The translations under genes were made by a program, and so were the position numbers. Below the pieces are notes generated by a model, which saw only the letters and a list, made by a program, of their open reading frames with translations, ran no database searches and had not been told where the DNA came from. From Chitinophagaceae bacterium (GTDB taxonomy: Bacteria > Bacteroidota > Bacteroidia > Chitinophagales > Chitinophagaceae), in assembly GCA_003132765.1 (NCBI GenBank), contig PKYU01000164.1:7129-12363 (forward strand): DNA of 5,235 nucleotides, in the 5' to 3' direction. The stretch's first letter is position 1; each line of letters begins with the position of its first letter. Below are positions 1 through 5,235 of the stretch, in pieces.

Positions 1-644
1 TAAAGGTAAATACCCTAGCCATTCATCATTAATCACTTTAGCCTTTTTACTAATATAGCTGGCGAAAAACGGAGCAAATTCTTCCGCTGAGGCAGCTTCT
101 ATTATTTGAGCGTAGGTGCGGCCAACGCCGCCCTTCACCTTTCCAATGCCACAACTACTAAACGCTTGTCCACCTTACTACGGCCACATTTCTGCTTCTC
201 GGGCCCACCAATTAATATTTCATCTACATGTACTTCACAGGTTAAAGGATGTTGTTTGCTGCTTTTCATTGCTTGCTGCACTTTCCATTTAAACTCCTAA
301 CATGTTGGTTGCCGTAATTCAAATTCGTGACTTAATTCTAATGAAGACATTTCTTTTTTCTTTGTACTAATTTTAAACACAATATGAAAGGCTATCAATA
401 TCGAAAACTTACATTTGTCAAACATCGTACCTGCTGTAGGGCTTCCATCATATCTGCACTTTATGCAGCGTCTTGAAAAAGACTTTTTGCCTTTACAGTA
501 TTTTGTATGACCACATTTCTTACAAACAAATTTTCCATCTGGCCATTAAATGGATGCCAGGTATTCCAAAAAGGCGGCATCATCCTGAAATTGGCGATAA
601 AACTTTATAGAATTCACACCTGTAAACTTAGTACTTTTATCCAT
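1..644 (-). pseudogene. IS1595-family transposase, decayed and cut by the window edge
   Basis: Reading leftward from an ATG at 644-642, the translation is a recognisable ISXO2-like DDE transposase of the IS1595 family, the DNA-cutting enzyme of an insertion sequence. In order: an N-terminal stretch starting MDKSTKFTGVNSIKFYRQF; WPDGKFVCKKCGH with a zinc-ribbon pattern (C41, C44, C60, C63); SPTAGTMFDKCKF; SLELSHEFELRQPTC; then the catalytic-core segment EVHVDEILIGGPE, with D141 as the likely first acidic residue. Three lesions break it: TAA at 548-546 (codon 33, where family members usually have a sense codon before W), TAG at 299-297 (codon 116, probably from a TGG tryptophan), and loss of one base near 138-143. 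After that shift the next frame continues VKGGVGRTYAQIIEAAS to VINDEWLGY, which holds the likely second catalytic Asp, up to base 1. The C-terminal third lies outside. Family assignment is strong; nonfunctionality follows from the lesions. Confidence 0.9.
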
Positions 645-662
645 TGGGCTAAAATACCCCAA
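644..662. repeat. Small inverted repeat at the transposase start
   Basis: TTGGG (644-648) and CCCAA (658-662) are perfect 5-bp complements around a 9-base spacer. On the minus strand the repeat sits directly before and touches the transposase ATG. It could be part of the element's end, a small hairpin that limits transposase translation from read-through transcripts (a device known in other insertion sequences), or chance in AT-rich DNA. The stem is short, so confidence is low. Confidence 0.3.
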
Positions 663-746
663 TTTACTCAAACGTGCGACCTAAGCGTATATACCTATAA
701 AAGAAAACACAGTTGTGAATCGTATTTTTATAGAAATGATTTTGTT
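645..746. other. Gap between the IS remnant and the methyltransferase gene
   Basis: This 102-base gap probably contains the end of the insertion sequence and the leader of the methyltransferase operon. I find no exact TAnnTTTG box. The nearest is TATTTTTA at 723-730 (one mismatch) with no TTTG element at a suitable distance upstream, so the promoter of the rightward genes is not identified. A rightward reading frame is open from 507 through this gap into the methyltransferase, but it is antisense to the transposase and is not believed to be coding. Confidence 0.5.
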
Positions 747-1436
747 ATGAAAAATAACGAAACCAATATTGAGTACTACAATGCCATTGCAAAGGAGTAT
801 AATAATATGTTGAATAAGGATTCGGATAGGGCTATTCGTAAAAAAGTCGCTGATAAGTTTTGTAGCATTGTTAAAAATGCCGTTGTGCTCGATTTTGGCG
901 GCGGAACAGGTTTAGATCTTAGATGGTTATCAGACAATAACCATACTGTTTTTTTTTGTGAGCCTTCTTCAGGCATGAGACAAAGAGCAATTAGTGATTA
1001 TTCAGATCTGCCACGCGATAAAATTATTTTCGTAGATGATTCTGCCACAGATTTTCTGCAATGGAATTTACGTTTTCCTTTTCCGGCACAGGTTGATGCG
1101 GTGCTTTCCAATTTTGCAGTATTAAATTGCATACCTAATATTGGATTATTATTTCAAAGCCTTGCATTAGTTATAAAGCCAGGTGAAAATATGATTGCTC
1201 TTGTACTTACCAGGAAACTTAAAAGCAAGTTGAATGGAAATTTTCGCAAAATGCTTACATCTTTTATTCATCAAGGGCCACTCACTCTTAATATCAGTTA
1301 TAAAAAATACACGCAAATCGTTTATGTATATTCAATACAGGAAATAATAAAAGCTGCTGCAAAACATTTTGATTTTTGCAGCAGCGAAGTATTACCTGCT
1401 TCCGGTTTTACGCTCATACATTTAAAGCGCAAATGA
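747..1436 (+). CDS. Class I SAM-dependent methyltransferase
   Basis: Predicted cytosolic enzyme of 229 residues that would transfer a methyl group from S-adenosylmethionine to an unknown acceptor. Visible features: an N-terminal helix typical of these enzymes (NIEYYNAIAKEYNNML, residues 7-22); motif I VLDFGGGTG at 47-55, the SAM-binding glycine loop; the acidic residue after strand 2 in FFCEPSSGM (E72); and a motif IV-like strand VDAVLSNFAVLN at 116-127. After residue 150 the fold is less typical, with a basic insert before the last strands, and the protein ends FTLIHLKRK. The start at 747 is chosen because the SAM domain begins there. The same frame is open back to an ATG at 507, but those 80 extra residues are antisense to the transposase remnant and show no domain. 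The stop overlaps the ATG of the next gene (ATGA), implying translational coupling. The acceptor (lipid, quinone, small metabolite) cannot be told from sequence. Confidence 0.85.
   Translation: MKNNETNIEYYNAIAKEYNNMLNKDSDRAIRKKVADKFCSIVKNAVVLDFGGGTGLDLRWLSDNNHTVFFCEPSSGMRQRAISDYSDLPRDKIIFVDDSATDFLQWNLRFPFPAQVDAVLSNFAVLNCIPNIGLLFQSLALVIKPGENMIALVLTRKLKSKLNGNFRKMLTSFIHQGPLTLNISYKKYTQIVYVYSIQEIIKAAAKHFDFCSSEVLPASGFTLIHLKRK
1353..1385. repeat. Perfect 12-bp inverted repeat inside the methyltransferase gene
   Basis: GCTGCTGCAAAA (1353-1364) and TTTTGCAGCAGC (1374-1385) are exact reverse complements separated by 9 bases. As RNA this is a stable hairpin, with six G-C pairs in the outer eight. It lies in the last fifth of the methyltransferase coding region, encoding roughly AAAKHFDFCSS, and ends 47 bases before the ATG of the next gene. 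No U-tract follows the right arm, so it does not look like an intrinsic terminator in the rightward direction. It may affect coupling or mRNA stability at the gene junction, or be incidental. Confidence 0.8.
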
Positions 1437-2383
1437 AAAATTTATTCAAAAAAATATTCTTAGGTGATATTGAAGTGAAAGAATATTCAACCGTAACAAC
1501 TGATGGCGAGATAAAAGAAAGTGTGTTTTTAAAAACTTTGAATGGCACTATCAATATTTCCAAAATTCATTGGTTGCTTTGTCTTGAACCTATCGTATTT
1601 GGTATTTGGCTGAAGAAAGATGAGCAAATAACTGATCTTAGTAAGAAACCAGGATACAGCATGTATTTCAGCGATTCTCCAGATATTGATTTTAAAAGCG
1701 CTAAAGGAAATGCTGTAGCAGTGATTGCTGTTGACTATTTTGATAAAATTGACGAAGCTGATGGAACTTTATATTTGCTTAAGTTGAGAGAAAGTAAAAT
1801 ATATCACGTCAACTTCTTTAAAACATTTTTATTATTTTATAAATACTATAAAAAACCAAAGTTCTCATATAAAAAATATAAATCTCTTATTGCAGCGTAT
1901 AGCTTTCCCCGTAAGGTTAGACTAATTTCTTTTAAGGATAATGAATACTTTAATATTTTTCCTATGGATTTACTGGGGGAAATACCTCAATCGGGTAAAT
2001 ATGTATTTGGGTTAAGACACACAAACGTTGCGCTGGCTAAAATCATTGAAACAAAAAAAATTGTAGTATCCGAAGTGCCTTATATTTATAAGGATACAAT
2101 TTATGAATTAGGCAAACATCACAGTGGCGCTCCTCCTTCGCCCGGTTCATTGCCTTTTAAAATAACCCAAACTGAAAATTTCGAGTTTTTTATTCCTGAA
2201 TGGATAGATAGTTATAAAGAAATAAAAATTTTGAAAACAAAAAACCTGGGCAGCCATATGATGCTTTGGGGAGAAATAGCAAATGAAAAAATGCTGCGGC
2301 AATCATCTGGTAATTTATATCATATTCATTTTTTATTATACTATCATCAAAAATTAAAAAAGGAAAGCTATCCATTAGTTTAA
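1433..2383 (+). CDS. Flavin-reductase-like FMN-binding split-barrel protein
   Basis: A 316-residue protein without signal peptide or clear membrane segments. The C-terminal half (about 155-300) resembles the flavin reductase-like split-barrel family: PRKVRLISFKDNEYFNIFPMDL (159-180) matches the opening strands, VFGLRHTNVALAKIIETKKI (191-210) the conserved 'no change within the family' strand and helix, then SEVP (213-216), and GSHMMLWGEI (273-282) the late strand that in relatives reads like GDHTLFVGEV. Members bind FMN and often use NAD(P)H, but binding residues cannot be confirmed by eye. The N-terminal 150 residues also contain barrel-like strands (SKIHWLLCLEPIVFGIWL, 43-60), so this may be a duplicated or extended form. 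The start at 1433 overlaps the methyltransferase stop by 4 bases; an in-frame ATG at 1376 would run 60 bases into that gene and is less likely. Coupling suggests a shared reaction or pathway with the methyltransferase. Substrate unknown. Confidence 0.6.
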   Translation: MKNLFKKIFLGDIEVKEYSTVTTDGEIKESVFLKTLNGTINISKIHWLLCLEPIVFGIWLKKDEQITDLSKKPGYSMYFSDSPDIDFKSAKGNAVAVIAVDYFDKIDEADGTLYLLKLRESKIYHVNFFKTFLLFYKYYKKPKFSYKKYKSLIAAYSFPRKVRLISFKDNEYFNIFPMDLLGEIPQSGKYVFGLRHTNVALAKIIETKKIVVSEVPYIYKDTIYELGKHHSGAPPSPGSLPFKITQTENFEFFIPEWIDSYKEIKILKTKNLGSHMMLWGEIANEKMLRQSSGNLYHIHFLLYYHQKLKKESYPLV

Positions 2384-2410
2384 CCCGTAATAATAGTTCA
2401 GGTAGTTAGA

Positions 2411-2418
2411 TATTTTTG
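2411..2418 (+). promoter_or_regulatory. Candidate Bacteroidota -7 promoter box before the glycosyltransferase
   Basis: TATTTTTG matches the Bacteroidota -7 consensus TAnnTTTG exactly and lies in the 72-base gap, 38 bases before the ATG at 2456, a normal leader distance. No TTTG -33 element is found at the usual spacing; the nearest is TTTA at 2379-2382, which is too far. It may give the glycosyltransferase its own transcript, though read-through from the two genes upstream is also possible. Confidence 0.35.
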
Positions 2419-2455
2419 GAGTTGCTATATAATTAAAGTTTTATCAATAATTAAT

Positions 2456-3907
2456 ATGCTTTTAAAAGAACCAAAGCATTTACTGTTAAGGTCTTTGCCG
2501 CTGATTATTTTCTTTACGATACTTCAATTGTTGGTTGCATTGTTACCCAATCATTTAAAGTTTGATGAAGCGATGTGGCAATACATTGGTAGGAATTGGT
2601 TCCGCAACGGGCTTGTACCTTATAGGGGAGGTGTTGATAATAAATCACCATTGATATTTGCACTTTTTGGATTGTCTGATAAATTGTTCGGTGTTAACTG
2701 CTGGTTTCCACGGATTGTGGATACTGCCTGCCAATCTGCAGGAATTTATTATGTTTATAAAATAGCAAAACATATTGCCAGTGATTATGCTGCTATTTTT
2801 TCAATAACAATATATGGACTTTCTTTACTTTGGAAAAGCACTGATGGAACAAGCGTTTCATTCACCGAAACCTGCTCCATAACTTTTATTATTATTTCTT
2901 TTTTTTACAATCTTAAAGGGCAAAAGGGAAAAGATTTTTTTATTAGTGGTTTAATAGCCGCCCTTGGATTTGGATTTAGGTTTTCTGCTATTTTTGGAAT
3001 TGCCGCAATCTTTATTTCATCGTTTCGACGTAACAAAGCTTCTTCGATCTTTTTTTTGTTGGGCGTTTTATCATGCATAATATTAATCGCATTTTTATTT
3101 ATTTTGGCGGGGATTAACCTTCATGATTTTCTCACTTATGCTTTAACCGATAATTTTGCTTCAGGAAGTGTTACAGACCACAACCTGTCATGGCGCCTCA
3201 CTAATTTCATGAATGGCTTCTTTTATTCAGAACTTATATTGTTTTATCCTTTTGTTTTGGCTTTTTTCTTTTTCAGAAAAAATAGTTTTCTTACAATATG
3301 GCTGATTTGTGAATTTATAGGTATTTGTACGATTGGCACTTTTGCAACGACTCATTTCAAAAACCTTTTGCCCGTTATGTCTTTAATGAGTGGCCTGTCA
3401 CTTGCTTATTTAATAGAAAATTATAAAGTGCCTGTAAAGCCCGTTATTATAATTATATGGATTATTTTTTTTCCAAGGTTGTTGAATCCATTTATTGATG
3501 CAAAGCACTTAATCAGCCCAGAGGCAGATACTAATGGTAAGCTTTGTACGCAACCCTATCAGCAGCCGGATGATAATTCAAAAAAGAAATTGGGATTATG
3601 GATTAAATCAAATATTAATCCACAAGAACATGTATTTGTTGCAGGCTATGGATCAATTATACAAGCTTATTCTGAAAGGCAATCACCAACCATTTACTTC
3701 AATGTAACCCAAACTGCCGCTGCAAAAAAAAGATTATTTTCCGATCTTGGCGGTAGCAAACCTGCAATGATTGTTATTCCTTTAAACCAGGAGTATAACA
3801 ATAATGTAAACGATGATATCAGGATCTTTATCGATTCGTTAATAATTAAAAATTATTCCTTTACGAAATGTATGTATGGCTATAGCGCTTACAGGCTTAA
3901 AAATTAA
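2456..3907 (+). CDS. ArnT/PMT-like GT-C membrane glycosyltransferase
   Basis: A 483-residue integral inner-membrane protein that would transfer a sugar from a polyprenyl-phosphate donor to an acceptor on the periplasmic side. The topology is that of the GT-C fold: a first membrane segment at about 12-31; then the catalytic first loop with FDEA (36-39, D37 as likely base), GLVPYRGGVDNKSPLIFALF (52-71) matching the family's G-x-x-PY and (D)xK(S/P)P pattern; several further hydrophobic segments (about 110-126, 140-152, 160-190, 197-219, 257-273, 278-297, 303-321, 326-340); a HFKNLLPVMSLMSGL segment (300-314) like the HY/F-x-LLP region of the PMT_2 family; and a soluble C-terminal domain (about 341-483). 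Length is in the family range. The A-rich leader lacks a Shine-Dalgarno sequence, as is usual in this phylum. Donor and acceptor (lipid A, glycan or protein) cannot be decided from sequence. It is the last rightward gene and converges on the amidohydrolase. Confidence 0.8.
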   Translation: MLLKEPKHLLLRSLPLIIFFTILQLLVALLPNHLKFDEAMWQYIGRNWFRNGLVPYRGGVDNKSPLIFALFGLSDKLFGVNCWFPRIVDTACQSAGIYYVYKIAKHIASDYAAIFSITIYGLSLLWKSTDGTSVSFTETCSITFIIISFFYNLKGQKGKDFFISGLIAALGFGFRFSAIFGIAAIFISSFRRNKASSIFFLLGVLSCIILIAFLFILAGINLHDFLTYALTDNFASGSVTDHNLSWRLTNFMNGFFYSELILFYPFVLAFFFFRKNSFLTIWLICEFIGICTIGTFATTHFKNLLPVMSLMSGLSLAYLIENYKVPVKPVIIIIWIIFFPRLLNPFIDAKHLISPEADTNGKLCTQPYQQPDDNSKKKLGLWIKSNINPQEHVFVAGYGSIIQAYSERQSPTIYFNVTQTAAAKKRLFSDLGGSKPAMIVIPLNQEYNNNVNDDIRIFIDSLIIKNYSFTKCMYGYSAYRLKN

Positions 3908-3945
3908 AGCATGGTTGAAGTAATTCTTCTTATCCTGGTTACTTT
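3908..3945. other. Convergent gene junction
   Basis: Only 38 bases separate the stops of the glycosyltransferase (3905-3907) and the leftward amidohydrolase (3948-3946). A weak stem GAAG-TAATT-CTTC (3917-3929) is present, and TTATCCTG (3930-3937) can pair with CAGGATAA (3975-3982) across a 37-base loop reaching into the amidohydrolase gene. Neither has the compact G-C stem plus U-tract of a strong intrinsic terminator, so termination here is undetermined. Confidence 0.4.
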
Positions 3946-5109
3946 TTACAAAGCACTGATTGGAAAGATTGCTTCAGGATAATAAGATAAAACTTCATTC
4001 ATTAACCCCGGTACGTCGCCATACACATATTTTACTTTTCCATTGATACATATTTTGCTGAATAAAGAAAGGGAGAGATTAATTGCTGCCAATTGATTTT
4101 TAATTGCTTCATCAAACAAAAGAATTTCTCCTTTGCGTAAAATCAATTGAATATCTTCCGGGTTTATAGAATAAAATGCATCGAAGCCGGTTTTATTATT
4201 TGAATTTGCTACAACTATATCTGCCTGTTGGTTGACAGCAATTGAAGCAGTACTATTTTGTTTCCAGATTGCAGCAGGTGTTTTTGTAAGTGAATGAAAC
4301 AATTCTTCATCGGTCAAAAGCAGTGTATTTCTTGCTAAACGTAAGTGTTCCCACAAATTCCAGTTTGCAGAAAGCGTTGAATCTGTTCCGAAAAGAATGG
4401 AAGTTTCGGTTTTGAGTTCATCAATTGCAGCAGTGCAATTCAACAAAAAATAATTTGATGAAGGGCACCACACTAATGCTTTAAATACTGTTGCCTGGTC
4501 CTGGCCCATTGCTACGCCATGCACTCCAATGATTTTCCTTTTAAATACATTCCATTGTATTAATTGATCAATTTCTTTATGTGCAGCCCGATCTGTTCCT
4601 TCACCAACATGAATTACATAAGGTTGTTCATTTGTAAAAAGGTTGTTCAGTTTTAATTTCCAGTTCTTTTCAAATTGAATGGAATGTAAATCATAATTGT
4701 TTTGAAATACTGTTATAAAATTATCCCTGATATTTAATTTCTCCCCGTGATTTACAACTTTAGTAATTCCGTTTAATAAATTTTTATACATTCCCCATTC
4801 AGTTCTTAGTTGCTGAGGAATTTTCAAAACGGACCGGATCATTTCTTTATTCCTTACATGGATGTCTTCGCCCCATTCCACGTAATTCTTATAAACCCGG
4901 TTCCCGGTTTGTGGAAATAAATTGAAATCAAGGTGATCATGTGAATTAATTAAACCGGGAAATGCCAACGAATCTTCAAAAAAGATACTATCACGTGTCT
5001 TAAGAATCTTGTTTTTAGCGTAACTGGTTATATTCTTTATTTGTTCTCTACTTACTTCGATATTCACAGGCTCGACTTTCTCAATGATTTTCAGATTACA
5101 TAGCTGCAT
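3946..5109 (-). CDS. Metal-dependent amidohydrolase (ATZ/TRZ-like deaminase or hydrolase)
   Basis: A 387-residue cytosolic enzyme of the amidohydrolase superfamily, a TIM barrel flanked by a small beta domain. The metal-site signature looks complete: PGLINSHDHLDF (51-62) gives the strand-1 HxH (H57, H59); IHVGEG (166-171) gives the strand-5 His (H167) and an E170 at the position of the conserved Glu of the ATZ/TRZ group; GVHGVAM (195-201) the strand-6 His (H197); WCPSSNYFLLN (214-224) the family's CPxSN segment; and FGTDSTLSANWNLWEHL (240-256) the strand-8 Asp (D243). Relatives deaminate or hydrolyse cyclic nitrogen compounds such as guanine, methylthioadenosine, aminofutalosine or triazines. 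The segment after HxH (NLFPQTGNRVYKNYVEWG, 63-80) is unlike the well-known deaminases, so no substrate is assigned. The tail from about 285 returns to the beta domain (ASIAVNQQADIVV, residues 288-300), as expected. Its start lies inside the end of the gene upstream (14-base overlap), so the two are probably cotranslated. Confidence 0.85.
   Translation of the reverse strand: MQLCNLKIIEKVEPVNIEVSREQIKNITSYAKNKILKTRDSIFFEDSLAFPGLINSHDHLDFNLFPQTGNRVYKNYVEWGEDIHVRNKEMIRSVLKIPQQLRTEWGMYKNLLNGITKVVNHGEKLNIRDNFITVFQNNYDLHSIQFEKNWKLKLNNLFTNEQPYVIHVGEGTDRAAHKEIDQLIQWNVFKRKIIGVHGVAMGQDQATVFKALVWCPSSNYFLLNCTAAIDELKTETSILFGTDSTLSANWNLWEHLRLARNTLLLTDEELFHSLTKTPAAIWKQNSTASIAVNQQADIVVANSNNKTGFDAFYSINPEDIQLILRKGEILLFDEAIKNQLAAINLSLSLFSKICINGKVKYVYGDVPGLMNEVLSYYPEAIFPISAL
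4423..4440. repeat. Short perfect inverted repeat in the amidohydrolase gene
   Basis: AATTGCA (4423-4429) and TGCAATT (4434-4440) form a perfect 7-bp stem with a 4-base loop inside the coding region, over codons for about NCTAAI. It is the tightest hairpin in the leftward gene but is mostly A-T and has no obvious role, so it may well be incidental. Confidence 0.5.
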
Positions 5110-5235
5110 TATCTTTTTTTAAAAGCATTCCGTAAATGACCGACGTCCCTTTCCATTTCTCATAAACATGGAGTGCGTTTTGGGCCTCATAAAAATGCTT
5201 CGCCGATTCATCAATAGGCTTCTCTATTAAACGCA
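5096..5235 (-). CDS. 3' end of an unidentified gene upstream of the amidohydrolase
   Basis: The minus strand is open from the window edge to a TAA at 5098-5096, giving the last 45 complete residues of a protein: it starts RLIEKPIDESAKHFYEAQ and ends TSVIYGMLLKKDNAAM. A helix rich in charged residues is followed by a hydrophobic strand (TSVIYGMLL) and a basic tail, a pattern compatible with the last helix and strand of an alpha/beta enzyme such as a methyltransferase, but this is too little to name a family. Its end overlaps the amidohydrolase ATG by 14 bases in a different frame, which is the main evidence that it is a real gene and in the same operon. Confidence 0.6.
   Translation of the reverse strand, partial: RLIEKPIDESAKHFYEAQNALHVYEKWKGTSVIYGMLLKKDNAAM

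Larger units (their letters stand above)
1..662 (-). mobile_element. Remnant of an IS1595-family insertion sequence (one end only)
   Basis: The decayed transposase implies an insertion sequence whose 5' side lies somewhere between base 645 and the methyltransferase start at 747, and whose other end is beyond base 1. The true terminal repeat cannot be fixed because its partner is not in the window. Two candidates for the end are the minus-strand GGGGTATTTTAGCCC immediately ahead of the start codon (660-646), used here as the nominal limit, and a more distant stretch ATATACGCTTAGGTCGCAC (692-674). No target duplication can be tested. Element identity is well supported through the transposase; the boundary is a guess. 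Confidence 0.55.

Noticed and set aside
106..300. Open frame of 64 codons on the plus strand
   Set aside because: It is antisense to the transposase remnant, has no recognisable domain, and ends within that remnant; it is best explained as a shadow frame.
737..744. TGATTTTG as a -7 promoter box for the methyltransferase
   Set aside because: It has one mismatch at a key base and is only 2 bases before the start codon, so a transcript from it would begin at or after the ATG.
776..976. Open frame of 66 codons on the minus strand inside the methyltransferase
   Set aside because: It lies opposite the SAM-binding region of a clear gene and has no family resemblance of its own.
1376..1432. Earlier ATG for the split-barrel gene at 1376
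   Set aside because: It would overlap the methyltransferase by about 60 bases and add 19 residues without domain support; the ATGA overlap at 1433 is the more usual arrangement.
2190..2375. Open frame of 61 codons on the minus strand inside the split-barrel gene
   Set aside because: It is hydrophobic and low in complexity, as expected from the complement of an AT-rich gene, and has no supporting context.
4620..4649. Direct repeat AAGGTTGTTCA, two copies 19 bases apart
   Set aside because: The spacing is not a multiple of three, there are only two copies, and both lie in amidohydrolase coding sequence; chance is the simplest explanation. It is not a CRISPR array.

Overview
The window (about 35-40% G+C by eye, AT-rich intergenic gaps, A-rich rather than Shine-Dalgarno leaders, one good TAnnTTTG box) looks like chromosomal DNA of a member of the Bacteroidota, plausibly Chitinophagaceae or Sphingobacteriaceae. 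This placement is inferred from protein style and promoter type, not from a marker gene.

Layout. Bases 1-644 (minus strand) hold the first two thirds or so of an IS1595-family transposase. It is dead: two in-frame stops and one frameshift, with the rest of the element outside the window. A 102-base gap leads into three rightward genes: a class I SAM-dependent methyltransferase (747-1436), a flavin-reductase-like FMN-binding split-barrel protein (1433-2383, start overlapping the previous stop as ATGA), and, after 72 bases with a candidate promoter, a GT-C membrane glycosyltransferase of the ArnT/PMT type (2456-3907). These converge, across only 38 bases, on a leftward pair: an ATZ/TRZ-type metal-dependent amidohydrolase (3946-5109) and the 3' end of an unidentified gene (stop at 5096-5098) that overlaps the amidohydrolase start by 14 bases.

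How they may work together. The methyltransferase and split-barrel protein are almost certainly cotranslated, so a shared small-molecule or lipid modification is a reasonable guess. The glycosyltransferase would act at the inner membrane on a polyprenyl-phosphate-linked sugar. The amidohydrolase and the gene before it form their own translationally coupled unit. Nothing in the window names the substrate of any of these enzymes, and I cannot assign them to a known pathway. I do not see a clearly new system. The most unusual items are the precisely traceable transposase decay, a perfect 12-bp inverted repeat just before the ATGA gene junction, and the two-part split-barrel protein of unknown role.
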